A stretch of DNA of 64,000 nt from Apis mellifera (taxonomy: Eukaryota; Arthropoda; Insecta; Hymenoptera; Apidae): NCBI RefSeq assembly GCF_003254395.2, contig NC_037653.1:5267783-5331782 (forward strand). Direction: 5' to 3'. Position numbers and translations under genes: made by a program. The number at the start of each line of letters is the position of its first letter. Position 1 is the stretch's first letter. The notes below the pieces were generated by a model, which worked only from the letters and a program-made list of their open reading frames with translations, was not told where the DNA came from and ran no database searches. Below, one piece after another: positions 40,489 to 53,029 of this stretch.

Positions 40489-43236
40489 CAAAGATTTCGA
40501 AGATTTTTAATATCTTTCGAATTATTTGTTACGTAAATTTTTTATAAAATACTTTTTGTACGTTTGTGAAATAATATCAACTTTCTTTTGTATGAATAAA
40601 CTTTAATTAATTGATCGATCCGAGATAATTTTTCAGCGATAAAAATTGGTTAAAAAAAAAAGAAAAAAAGGAAAGAAAAGAGAGAAATTTGTTTGTATTT
40701 AACTCGCGAAGAAATTCGTCATGCATAAATAAAACGCAATGAAATTATTCATTTAATTTTCCCCGCTGTTATTACTGAAACGTAGCGAATACATTAGAGA
40801 GATTTGAATACATTTTGAAGAGGAGAATCTTAATCACCGAATTGCATAATATCGAGGAAATGGTAGAAAGGCGGCTTTAATATCTTGCCGAGGTAAAATC
40901 TCATTATTATGGTTTTGAAAAATGTGAAGTGAAAAGAGGAATTAAAATTTCCAGATAGACAAAAGAGTTTTTTAATTAAAACGATTTTTCTTCCATCTTA
41001 CACACACATATATATATATATAAACCTTGCAAAATTCAATATTCTTTTAATCTTAGATTCTCCATCTCCCGGCGTTTCCAAAATTTATTCTCTTTAATTA
41101 AAAAAAATAAATAAATAAATAAAATCACGAAGAGAAGAGGGACACGGACATTCAGCTGTCGAGAATAATGCGAAAGGCTCTTCCCTTTCTCTCTCTCTCT
41201 CTCTCTCTGGTTGGCCAGGAGGAGGAGAAGGAAAATCGTCGATTTTCTTCTCCTCGTGCCCCGAACAGTTGTCTCCGAGTGTGGCGTCAGCGCGACGTCC
41301 AAAAATAGGGGGCTGTATTAGGGCGTAAGCCCGCGGTGGCTCGTTTTCGCACGGCTCACCGGACCGCGAATGCATCGTCTTCGGCTGCTGGTAATTTTAG
41401 ATCTGGAGGAGACGTCGCGACGCGGATTTCCACTCTGTTCCTACTCTACACCGCGAACGATACGAGCTACGCGACGCGATACGCGCGCCTACGTTTCATC
41501 AACGTTGCACAACCTCTCCCAACAACCGACGTTTCGCGCCGAGAGGAAACGCGTTCTGTCCCACGCGGATCCCCCCCACTCTTCGCCCGAGAAGCTAGCG
41601 AATCGTTCCATCTTTCGATGCTTCCTTCGTTGCGCGGATAGAATATTTGAACCGATAATTTTTTTCGAGCTAGGGAAGAAGAGAAATTTTTTTTTTTTTT
41701 TTGGATGAATCGAGAGAAATTCAGGAAATGAATAATTTTGAAATATCGTTTTGATCGATCCATTTTTCGGAATAATAATAATTCGAGGGAATAAGAAATT
41801 GCACGGAAGAAATTATTGCTTGAAATTTTATAATTTCGATCTCTCTCTCTATCTATCTATTTATTTATCTATCTATCTATCTCTCTTTAGAGGTTTTATC
41901 TCCTCGATTATTTGTTGCCGTTTAAAATGCCGATTAAATATAATACGCGTGACGAGAGAGCGAGTTTAATTCTCGCTCCTGTAACCAATTCTATTGAACT
42001 TTTGCGGTAAGCTGATCGATGACGCAAGTTTTCCAATTATGTAGAGTTATAGTTTGGCGGCGGTTAGTTTCTAACATGATAACACACGTTGGGAACGTCT
42101 CTGTACCACGTTCTTACCTACAAGTAAGCAAATCGAGTTCGTACACTCGCGAAACTTTCGTTACACACGAGGGGAGGGGAGGGAAGATTAAAATTATCCC
42201 ATATTCGAATCGAATGAATTGAATCGCGTCGAAATTTTTAACCCCTCGTTCCTTTCGTTCTTTTCTTTTACTGCGAAAGAGAACGAAAGATTTGAACATT
42301 GTTCCTCCTCCCTCCTTCCCTCGTATCGGGGGGGGGAAGGGATTCGCGACACCGTCGAATAATAAAACTGCGATTAATTGCCCCCTATATAACGTCACAT
42401 TGTGTACAAGCGCTGGACATTTGCCAACACCGTTATTGCTGCAAATAACGTTCTATAAATAATACAACTGCGACAAGCGATCTCGGTAGCCAGCTTGCAT
42501 CTCGAGTATAAGTCTCGTCGTTCAACGTCTTCCAACAATCGATCGATCTCCCAGCGAGGGATAATATCGATAATACACGCGTGATTGAACATACGCATAT
42601 TTTTGTATCCGTTCCTCGGTTAACCTCTATATCTGTATCTTCTTTACCGACCCTTCGGTAATCTTTATTACCGACCAATCTTCGTTCACCTTGACCAATC
42701 CGATCCTCGAATTCCTGGTCGAGTGGAATATTTTCAAAATGGAGGTTGCGGATGGATAAACTGTTATCCAATTATCCATCGCTCGTGATTTTTATATAAA
42801 GAATCGTGGAAGAGTTAATCGAAACGTTCGAAAAATTCTCGAGGATGAGTTGAAAAGAAGAATATTACACGTTTTCGCTTCGTAATGATTCAAATTTGCA
42901 TCGATGTTCAATCGAACGGAATAATATTTACGAGATAATCGAGATATTGGTTCGAATTTTGATTATTTTCCCCGTTTTTCTTACGTGACGTAAATGTATT
43001 TTATCGACACTCTTTCCCAAATAAGGAGTTTCCCGACGAGGACGAGCGAAAATGACAAAGCTCCTCGGTCGGGCTTATCGGTTCGTGGTGTTACACGTTT
43101 CATTAGGTGTTCTTGACACGCCCTCGTAAAGTTATAGTTGAAGCAAGTTTAATGGGATCAATTTAGTTATTTCGAGCGGGTTTGTTTACTAAAACGGGGG
43201 CTAAATTTCCTTAATCTGACGCGGAAAAATGCCGCG

Positions 43237-43244
43237 TATAAAAG
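43237..43244 (+). promoter_or_regulatory. TATAAAAG, possible core promoter upstream of mir-1
   Basis: A perfect TATAAAAG in a GC-bearing context (CCGCG before it) lies 2.8 kb upstream of the mir-1 hairpin on the same strand, inside a unique, non-repetitive stretch (about 43020-43330). No convincing initiator about 30 bp downstream was found, so this is only a candidate start for the pri-mir-1 transcript. Confidence 0.2.
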
Positions 43245-43649
43245 TCATTAAGGGGTTAAACAGGATCGTTTGACACTTTTACTGCTTCATGCCCCCCGCG
43301 ATTTATTGCATCGCGTAATTTCTTTCATTTTTCACGTCATCGCGTTATCGCGAACGCAAACCGAAAGTTCGAGAGTATCCTAACGAATCTGATCGGTAGG
43401 GAGGAGGAGGAGGAGGACCCGATTTCTCCCTCCTGGATTAATATTTTCCGATGACAATCCATAATTATCCTTCATCCTCCACGATTACCAGGCAGCTCAT
43501 TAAATTCGATTCGATCATTAAGTTCATTAAGTTCTTTTACCCGGTAAATCTCACTCGTCCGAATTTTTATCCGAAATTGGAAAGAGAAAAAAATATTTGA
43601 AAATTTCACGTATGAGATGGAAATTAAAAATCCAACTATTCTTTTCTTT

Positions 43650-44130
43650 AAGAAAAATTTGAAAAGGATCGAAATAGTGAAAATCAAGTGAACGAGAGAA
43701 AATTATATCGATTGTAATGCGATTACAATAAAGAAAAGAAATCTGAAAAGGATCGAAATGTAAAAGAAATCGATGCAAAGAAAAAATTATTCTCTTCTAA
43801 TTTGTAATGTGATTACAATAAAGAAAAAAATTTGAAAAGGATGAAATGTAAAAGAAATCGATACAATCACGAAAAAGAAAATTATTCTAATTTCGATTGT
43901 AATGTAATTACAGTAAAAAAAAAAAATCTGAAAAGGATCGAAATGTAAAAGAAATCAATGCAATCACGAAAAAATTATTCTCTTCTAATTTGTAATGCGA
44001 TTACAATAAAGGAAAAAAAAATCTGAAAAGGATCATAATGTAAAAGAAATCGATGCAATCGCGAAAGAGAAAATTATTCTCTTGTAATTTCGATTAACGA
44101 AAAACAAAAAAAAAAAAATGGAATGAAGAA
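43650..44130. repeat. Minisatellite, five units of about 84-96 bp
   Basis: The core TGAAAAGGATCGAAATG, followed by TAAAAGAAATCGATGCAAT, recurs at about 43659, 43743, 43832, 43928 and 44023. From the second unit on it alternates with TTGTAATGNGATTACAATAAA. Copies are diverged and the spacing drifts. Confidence 0.85.
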
Positions 44131-45159
44131 AAATCTGAAATGCAAAAGAAATGGAGTAAGATCGATGCAATGATCGGGAGAATTATTTCAGCGATGAGTA
44201 ATCGTTGGTGTGATGTAATTATAGTGATGTAACGAGGAGGAAGATAGGAAGATGGTGGAAAGAAATTACGAAGGAGGGAAATTCATCGTGCATTATTTCG
44301 AGTATGAAATTGCAGATGATATGATAAGCCTGGAATGCAAACGAGGATTCGCTCTCTTCCGCCAGATGCGGTTGCCAAATATTTGACTCAAAATATCATT
44401 CTGCATAAATAATGTCAGGCGGGAAGAAGGACGGAGCGAGTGTATTCACTTGTTATTCACTTGTTTCGCTTTGTGTAATCAACACGAAATGAAAATACAA
44501 AACGATAAAGCTAATTCTTCATTGAATTGGAAAAATAGAGCGGGATTTTTCCGAAATGTACAAAATCGATCGATCGAAAAAAAAAATATATAAGAACAAC
44601 AAAGGATAAAAAGCTTCGTTCTTGGAACGCGAGATGGAGATTCCGACTGAAAAATTATATATATATTATTTTCAACCATATTTATTCCATAATTCTTATT
44701 AGTCTTGGAATAATTTTCATGTCGATAGTTGGCACGAGTTTATGGCGCTGTACTGTGCGATTGCATGTTAGTGCTTACTATTACTATATTTTGCCGTAAC
44801 AAATTCTGATTTCTGAGTTGTATACAAATATAATAAATATATATATATATAGATACATTTTTCTTACTTCGATAGGCAAACGCAGCAAGAGCCGCTTTGC
44901 ATAATCTATTGTTCTATCTCCATCGTTCGCGCAAAACGTAAAAAAAAGAAAGTAATTGAAAATTAATACGAGAGAGAAAAAAAGAAGGGAAATGTATAAA
45001 AAAAATCCTGTACCCTTTTCTTCACAAAATATATCCCTCACCTTTCGTCAATTAACCAAACAACGAGTCAATATTTCGTTTCACTTATCCCAATTATAAT
45101 TAAACCTTCCTTTAAACGCAAGAATTAAAAAAAATCCAAAAAAAAAAAAGGAAAATCTT

Positions 45160-46082
45160 GCCTCCTCTCCTTTTAAAAGCTTCCTTAGTCCTAAAGGGTT
45201 GCGTGTCCCCCCCTCACTCTCCTCGAGGTTACTCAAGGGTCGAGCAACTGCATACGGCGTCTTTGTACGGCATAGTTACGAAGAAGAAGCGACGGCGAGG
45301 GGAGTGGAAGGAGACAGAGAGAGAAAGAGAGAGAGCCTGGGTAAGTTATCACTCGAGTCTGGACCAGGAATAGTCGCCATGTGGTGGCAGCCGTGGGACT
45401 GACTATTTTCGGGTAAAGACAAATTTGGCGCGATGCGCTACGAGGGAGCAAAGCGAGCCTCGTGGTAGAGTCTCAAGTGTAAGCTTACATGTGCCGGGGG
45501 GTGTCGGCCGCGACACGGAGAGGCCAATGGGATCTGTGCGGCCATTTTTAGAGGGCTCGTTGAAGCAACCGTGGCTCAAAGCTTTGGCAGCATTCAGTCT
45601 GAAGCAGCCAGCCGGCAAGGAGGAGGCCGATTTCCGTCCCGACACTTTTCGATCGACACTTCTTCCACGAAATCGCGCGATCCTCGACCTCTCTCTCTCT
45701 CTCTCTCTCTCGCTCGCTTACTCGCTCGGTCACTCGCTCTCGCTCGCTCGCTCTGCAAAACCGAGGACCATCCAACCGAGGGGCCTGGATCCACCGCCTC
45801 GCTCTGGATCACCTCCTCTCTCCTTCCTTATCCGTCTTATCCGCCGTGTCGAGCGAGGATCGAGCGAGGAGGAGAAGGAGGAGAAGGAGGAGGAGGAGGA
45901 GGAGGAGGATCCACCCAGGTACACCACCCCTTCGCGGATCCTTCGAGTGGATTACGTAATACGTTCTTTTTTTCGCAAGACGGATACATCACTAGTGGTA
46001 CAATAAGGGATAATTTTTGAAGAAACGAGGGAGAGAGAGAGAGAGAGAGGGAGGGAGGGAGTTTGATATCGGAAAGAAGAAA
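45160..46082 (+). promoter_or_regulatory. Candidate mir-1 upstream control region
   Basis: This GC-richer and largely unique stretch lies directly 5' of the hairpin, on the same strand. It includes a CCAAT box (about 45526), a CArG-like CCATTTTTAG (45542-45551) and a CATGTG E-box (about 45379). In flies mir-1 is driven by SRF, Mef2 and Twist, which makes such sites worth testing. Single matches to short motifs occur by chance, so this is inference. CT and GGA microsatellites at 45689-45712 and 45866-45910 interrupt it. Confidence 0.3.
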
Positions 46083-46165
46083 CCGGGCGATGCTGTTCCG
46101 TGCTTCCTTACTTCCCATAGTGGATGCGACGTATGGAATGTAAAGAAGTATGGAGCTGCGCCCGG
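46083..46165 (+). ncRNA. mir-1: mir-1 microRNA precursor hairpin
   Basis: The 3' arm 46134-46155 is the 22-nt mature miR-1 without change (it begins TGGAATGTAAAGAAG and ends TATGGAG). The 5' arm 46098-46120 (CCGTGCTTCCTTACTTCCC plus ATAG) pairs with it, with G-U pairs and about three mismatches, and corresponds to the star strand. The loop is about 46120-46131. The basal stem has seven perfect pairs, CCGGGCG 46083-46089 with CGCCCGG 46159-46165. miR-1 is the deeply conserved muscle microRNA of bilaterians; it represses non-muscle and growth genes in muscle. It sits on the strand opposite mib, within the presumed giant mib intron. From memory, human MIR1-2 and MIR133A1 likewise lie antisense in a MIB1 intron. 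Confidence 0.98.
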
Positions 46166-46330
46166 ACGAGCTTCGTCGTCCTTGGATGGAGAGGAAAAGG
46201 AGAAACGAGAAGGAAAGAAACGGACGGATCGGTGTGTACAGCTGGCAGTAACTTGAGACGAGAGTGGTCACTTTTTTTTTCACTGTTTACTTCTTGTTCC
46301 CGGTAATATGTGGATAACGGTGTGTATACA

Positions 46331-46430
46331 ATATTCTCGCGAGAAAAGGAGGAAAGAAAGAAGAGGAAGGAGGAAGGAAGGAAGAAAGGAAGGAAGGAAG
46401 AGAAAGAGAGAGAAGGAGGGAGAGAGAGTT
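46331..46430. repeat. GGAA/GAAA purine-rich tract
   Basis: About 100 bp of interrupted GGAA, GAAA and GA repeats on the + strand, starting about 165 bp downstream of the mir-1 hairpin. It makes spurious Arg/Glu/Lys-rich ORFs. Confidence 0.85.
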
Positions 46431-48779
46431 TTTTGTGCAAAGAGAGAGTTTTCGAACGTACGTGGCTGGTTAAGGGAATGTACATGAACCGGTGCTATAC
46501 AGTTTGGTATCGATAGGCTGGATGCCAGAAATAGATGCCGGTTCCACGTATTTTGTAACGTGACTCGGAACATCTTTCCATGTGGCCTCTCTCTCCCGCC
46601 TCTTCTCTATTTACGGTATGCTAAACCATGTGGTCGCCAGCTTTATTTAAATTGGCAAAATATTTCCCAGCCCGTTCCCAGGGCCGCCCCCTTCTTCCCC
46701 TCCCCCCTCCCCCCTCGATTCATCGTAAACTAGAGATTTTCTTCTTGCAGATGACGCGACAGGAGATGCAACTGGATGGAAGGAAACGCATTGTAAAACC
46801 TCTCTTTCGTTCTTTTTTCCTCTTCTTCGAGTGAGTACACACGTTAATATAAAAATCTTTTAAAAAAATCTTTAAAAATCTCCTCTCTCCGAGTGTGATC
46901 GGGGAGAGTTGATATTATCCATAATAAATCACGTCTAATTTTATTACACAGGCGGAGACGTGCAGTAGAGTTGCAGGCAAGGGAAGGGAAGGGGAGAGAG
47001 GAGGAGGAGGAAGGAGCTGGAGAGGAAGGAGATCCTCGTCCGGCGTTCGAGTCAAAAATAGGACGTGTACCACGCGTGGTCACAGGCATATTTCCATAAA
47101 TGAGTTCTCCGGTTACAGGGGTCTATTTCCGGCCCGGCGGGCCGCCGACCCGGAGTTGCACAGCCAATTACAATCGGCTCCAGCACGGATCCCTCCGTTC
47201 TGGGAATCTGGCAGGAATCTCTACGTTAACCCAGAGTCGCAGCACGGGATTTTCGATCCGAAGGGGAATTTCTCGAAACGCGCGTGTTTCTTTCGCTTCC
47301 TCCCTCCGCCTCCCTTCTCCTTCCTCATGCCGTGAGTGAAAAATTAAAAATGGTGGTTTTTTTACTACGAGAGATTATCATCAGAGTATCATCATCATTA
47401 GTGATCATCTCCTTCTTTCCTTTCTTTCGATACGTAACACACGTAGTTGTTATATGAACGAAGATTTCTATGGAAAGATATATGTATATCGTATTTTCGA
47501 TAATTTGTAATAATTTGGATTCGTCGTTGTAAGTGTTAAGTTACGTGGATGTTTATTTTCAAGGATTAGGAATTCGTACGAGAAAAATGACGCTTAATTT
47601 GGATATCATGGTATCGTTTCTAACGGGACGAATAATTTTGCTCCCGAAGAATCTAGGTTAGATTACTTTATCTATTTTATTCGCGTTTATATATTATTTT
47701 CTATCCTCGCTCGAGATAGAACAACACTTTGTGCTTGGATAAAAATTATAAAAATAATAATGGAAGAAATTTATTCGCAATCAAAAGTTGATTTCGATGA
47801 TTTATCTTTAAGCGCATATTCTATTAATAAAAGTTAAATTATTCGATCGAGCAATTGTATTATATAATCGGTTGCGCAAACTATTAATAACTCGCGTGTT
47901 TCAAATATCGTATTCCTATATTTATATGTTTACTTTGTACGAAAAGTTTTATTTACGGAGAGTGCTATTTTATTACGATTAATTGCATCAACAACTGTGT
48001 ATCAATTATACAATGATACACGAAGATATGAAGAATAATTAACATCGCAATAAAAAATTGATATAAATAAAATTATTATTATATCATCGTTACATATTTG
48101 GATAAAAGGGAAGAGATAATTTTATTTCATATTAACGAAAGATCAATTTGTCGAAAAATTTGTTCAAACATTTTTCCTTCGGCATCGGTAACAAATTGAA
48201 ACTTTCATAGTTATCATATCCATATGTCGGTTGCAGTTCACTCGAGGCCCGTAACACGGCGCTGAACGATAGCCAACCAGAACGAAAGATAATTTCGCCT
48301 CGGTAAAACTTGCCCTGCTTTCAACTTCTTCGCTTAAAATTCCCTAATTTCAAAGAACAACATCGTCGCTATTCGTGCAATTCCTTGTTAAGAACATAAC
48401 CACACTTTTCCTGTTTTTTCCTCGATAAAAACATCATCCCCCTCAATTTTATCGTTTAAACGAAAGGAAAGTTGACACATATAATTAAAAATTAATAATA
48501 AATGCTCAAATACCAACCTAATCCGTTTTTCGTACAAATCCTGTTCGGCATTTAGCACCCACCATTCGAATATCCTCTCTTTTCCAATTTTCCAACGTGC
48601 GAAAGCAGCCTCGAACCTCGATTAACATCCGTGTTTCCCTTCCCAGGGATCGAACCAACCCCTCCAACCCCTGCCAATAAAAGTTGGGTAAACGCTCGAT
48701 TTACGGGGAGGAGGAGGAAAGAGGAGGAGGGCTGAGACAGTATCACACAGGTATGAACGTTAACCCTAATAAATAACTG

Positions 48780-49150
48780 ACGGTGTGGGGAGCGTGGACA
48801 GGGGAGAGAGGGGGGCGTGGATGTGATCCCAGCTATGCGTGGAAGCCCTGACTATTCAGTGGATGCGGCCACGGCCGGATTTGCATTGCCGTCATTGTCG
48901 CGATTTGAATCGGTCGCTCCTCGCTCTGTCGCGGCGGCTTGTTTCCATTGTGGCAAATAATTCTGCGGCGCGGCGCGGATTAACGATTCCCTTGAATGGC
49001 GGAATCGTGGCCACCAAGGTGATTCCGACACGATTCCGTTTATTTTATCTACACGCTTCGACTCGGAGGAGACGTCCAACCTTCTCGAATTATCATGCTA
49101 ATTTTTCTTATCGACGGAGCGCGATCGAATTCGACTCGGCTTCGAAGCTC
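48780..49150. other. Unique GC-rich block, candidate conserved non-coding element
   Basis: High-complexity, CpG-bearing sequence with little simple repeat, in contrast to its flanks. It is open in one frame, but no domain is recognisable and no splice context was found. It could be an enhancer of mir-1 or mib. Alignment to another bee would settle this. Confidence 0.25.
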
Positions 49151-49279
49151 GAGCGCTGCGAGTGTTTTTTCTAGAGAGAAAGAGAGAGAGATTCGTTTTT
49201 GAAAAATGGATAAATGGACGTGCTAAATTTTAACATTAGATAAGAGAGAACGGAAACGAAGAATCGAGATTTATTAAAT

Positions 49280-49372
49280 ATTAAATACATTTGGACTACG
49301 CCAGCAAACCTAAAAATTCAACTGAAGCCATCTATGAGTGAAATCCGCAATTACTTAGTTGCCAACCCAATA
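49280..49372 (-). mobile_element. mariner transposon end (remnant)
   Basis: On the minus strand 49370-49341 reads TTGGGTTGGCAACTAAGTAA then TTGCGGATTT, the terminal inverted repeat of mariner elements as I remember it. It is followed by internal sequence (CATAGATGGCTTCAGTTGAA, TTTGCTGGCGTAGTCC) also typical of mariner ends. The outer edge abuts a TA (49371-49372), the mariner target dinucleotide. No transposase ORF or second inverted repeat is seen nearby, so this is one end only. Confidence 0.8.
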
Positions 49373-50739
49373 TTTTAAATTGTGTGTGAATCGAAATTCT
49401 CGAAATGAAAAAGAGAGAGAAAAAAAAATGAAAATCTCGGACGGAAGGAGGGGACGAATTCGAGAATGAAAATGGAAATTTTCCAGCTGGAAAGGATAGG
49501 GAATCGAAGCGGCGAGTAATAACTCAATTATCGACCGATGACTTTAAACGGTTACGCCGTTTCGCGTCGGGACCACGCGCGTCGAATTCCGCCGGAATTG
49601 AATACGCGTGCCGTTCGATTCCGTGGACAATTCATTGGCGGCAGGGGAGGGGGGAGGGACTCGAGCAGGTGAGCACGACGCCATAACGAGTCGGGGGGCA
49701 TTAAATTTATCCGTGCCGCCAAAATAGCACTGCGATGCCTCCTCCCGATTAAACCCGAATTATACCGATATTCCTTCCCCCTCGAAATAACACACATTCA
49801 AGCATCCAAAAATCATATTATATTCCAATTATTAAATTTCTTTTCCCCTTCTTCCTTCCTTCTCTTCCTCCATTTTTCCAAATTTATTTAAAATAAATGC
49901 AGTATCCGGACTTCCCGTCCTTTTTTCCTTTGCAACTGTGGATAAGAAGAAAGAGGAAAGAGAAGAGAGATCGTTGTATGAGAGAAAATAAAAGAGGAGG
50001 GGTAATAAAAGGACGAGACGACGGTTAACGTGAAATAACGCGGTTCGCGAAGAAACTCGATAGGCGCCTGAATCAGGTGGCGAGAGGGGGGGGCGAGGAG
50101 GAGGAGGGGGAGGCGAATGCGGCGCCAATAGAAGGTGCAGGGGGTTTGAAATGACAGGCGGGCGCATCTATTGGTCGCTCGGTAGGATCGTCACGTACCG
50201 CACGACAATTTATGACGATTGGAATAGCGGCCAGTCGAACCCCCCCGGCCGTAATACGTAGCAGCGGCGACGGTGGGCGGAGGGAAGGGAGGGGAGGTGG
50301 GAGGAGGTTACGGGGCGAAGTTACGGGACGAGAGACACCTTGCCAAACTGGTTCAATTAGCGCGGACACCGGATGAAAAAGGATTCGGTGACCGTCGTAT
50401 CAGACTGGTAACGAACTTCCTGATAGGAATAATCCACCTGTACCGACCTGCCGGTGGTACAACCCCTACTCCTCCTTCTCTTCTTCGTGCTACTCGAGAT
50501 GGACCTCGATTTTCCACCTCGATGGAAACGACGCTCCATTCCTTCTGGAAACGGAATTTAAACGGATGGACGTCGAGTAAGGAAGCGAGGAAAATTCGTG
50601 ATGACGATTGGCTTGGTTGCACAACTGTTGAGGCCAATCGTCATTTCCAAAGTTTTCATTTTGCAAGTGAAACTTTGTAATGCTAATATTGATTTCGATC
50701 TTGAGGGACAGTATTTTAATATTTTTGCGATTTGGAGAA

Positions 50740-51880
50740 TTGGATGCTCTAAATAAAATTTTTGGTATAGCTTGGAATAGTTTTGAGTGGATTTTGAGTT
50801 TTGGATTAATTGTAAAAAATGTAACATAAAAAAGGTAGCAATTTTTGAATGTGAATTAGAAATTATGTGCTCTAAATAAAATTTTTCTATAAATTAGTAT
50901 TTCATTAATTAGTAATTCTATAAGTTAAGCATAATTTTGATTACTTTTGATTTTGAGGAATATCGTGGAGAACGATAATTTCGTGCAATTAGAAATTGTG
51001 TCTTCTAAATAAAATTTTTCTATAAATTTGAGTAATTCCAAAAGTTAATTTTTGGATTTGGATTATATAATTTTCGTTACTTTTGACTTTTAGAAATATC
51101 GTGGAAAACGGTAATTTCAATATTTCGTGAAGTTAGAAATTGTGTGCTATAAATAAAATTTTTCTATAAATTTGAGTAATTCCAAAAGTTAATTTTTGGA
51201 TTTGAATTACATAATTTTCGTTACTTTTGATTTTGAGGAATATCGTGGAGAACGGTAATTTTAATATTTCGTGCAATTAGAAATTGTGTGCTCTAAATAA
51301 AATTTTTCTATAAATTTGAATATAATTTCCAAAAATTAAACATAATTTTCGTTATTTTTGAATATTTTTCAATCGAAATAAAAACATAGAGAATTTCAAT
51401 ATTTCGTACAATTAGAAATTGTGTGCTCTAAATGAAATTTTTCTATAAATTTGAATAATTCCAAAATTTCGTTACTTTTCGAGGAATATCAATATTTTTC
51501 GATCGAAGTGAAGCAATTTTAGAGAAGAGCAATTATAATATTTCGTGAAATTAGAAATTCTGTGATCTAAACAAAATTTTTCTATAAATTTGAAAATATT
51601 CAAATTTTTTTTATTTGAAATAATTCCAAAAGCTTCGTTACTTTTGATTTCGAGGAATATCAATATTTTTCGATCAAAGTGAAACAATTTTAAAAAGTTT
51701 TAATTATAATATTTCCTGAAACTAGAAATTCTTTGCTCTAAACAAAATTTTTCTATAACTTTATAGTACAATTTCCAAAAATTAAACAAAATTTTCGTTA
51801 CTTTTGAATTTTATATTTTTCAATCGAAAATAAAAATGCAAAAAATTTCAATTTCATTAAAAACCGTGCGCTCAAAATAA
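50740..51880. repeat. Minisatellite, about eight units of 120-170 bp
   Basis: The block GTGCTCTAAATAAAATTTTT with CTATAAATTTGA recurs at about 50748, 50870, 51003, 51147, 51291, 51425, 51567 and 51736. Linkers carry TTCCAAAAGTTAATTTTTGG, TTTTCGTTACTTTTGA and GAGGAATATCGTGGAGAACG. Units are A/T-rich and moderately diverged. Confidence 0.88.
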
Positions 51881-53029
51881 AAATATACTTTGAATAATTT
51901 CAAAACTATACCTATAACCGGATTAATTAGAATACAAGAAAAATAATTTTCGTTATTTTTACCAACGTAAATCTATCCATTATTTGTATATATATATACA
52001 AAGAAGGGATCGAGCCCGGTAGATTCGTTAGATCCACAAGGAGAGGGGGGGAGAGGGGGAGGGGATAGATGCACGAGATGTCGAGCTCGGGTATAGGTTC
52101 GCGGCGGAGTAAATAAATCTTTATTATGTCAGCGCTCTCTCCGACGTACACAGCGTATACATCGGCGTGTACATTGGCCGGCCTCTGGACGTGTGCGCAT
52201 AACATTTGCAAATACGCCACTAACGTTGACGAGCACTCGTGGTACGCGCTATATTAACGCGACGGGGTGAAACGTTAATCCACGGATGCGTTGATAGCTT
52301 GAATTTATTAGCCGGCAAATTCATTATATCACACCGAATCCACCGCTTTTCCAAGAACCATCCTCCTCCTCCCCCTTCTCTCTCATTCCAATTCGTTATT
52401 TATTTAATAATCGTAATCCCCACGGATCGAGGCGATGACGTTTAATAATAATTTACACGCAATCTTTTCCACACGAAACGATCGTCTTGTAATCTCCTTC
52501 GTGTCATTTTCTCCTCTCAAATTCCTTCATTTTAAAGGATGTAAAAAAGGTAAACAAACGTGTAAAGAATAATAATTTCCTTCTCTGAATTTCGACGAAG
52601 CGTATTTCCAGCAAACTTCGCGTTTCTTTTTCTTCTTCTCTCGAGGAAGAAGTCGAGGAGTGGGGAGAGGTGGAACGCGAGGTATTCAAGGATGGGGCGA
52701 GGGGAGGGGAGAGGCGGCGCGGACGGACTCGATACGGGCGAGGGAATGGAACACACGGACGGAGATTGTACTAATTAAGTCCCACCTCCCCCCCATTAAT
52801 TGCCAACGTTCCTGGCCCTCGCTGTCAATGCTAGCTTCGTCGCTATGGCTGCGGACACTGGCCGTTCATCGTTGCGGCTGCGGCCACCGGCAGCGCTATG
52901 ACGTAGTTAACAGAATTTCGATATCGACATGCTCCACTTACGTAACTACTTGCGCTACTACCGGGCCCCTCCCCCTTCAACTTCGATATCCACCCCCTCG
53001 CTCGATAACAAGGTTTATCGCCCGATAAG

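Noticed and set aside
45425..46006. 193-codon ORF overlapping the region before mir-1
   Set aside because: It runs through CT and GGA microsatellites (Ser-Leu and Glu runs) and has no recognisable domain.
52960..52990. CCCCTTCAAC string resembling part of miR-133
   Set aside because: The flanking bases do not match miR-133 and no hairpin arm is present.
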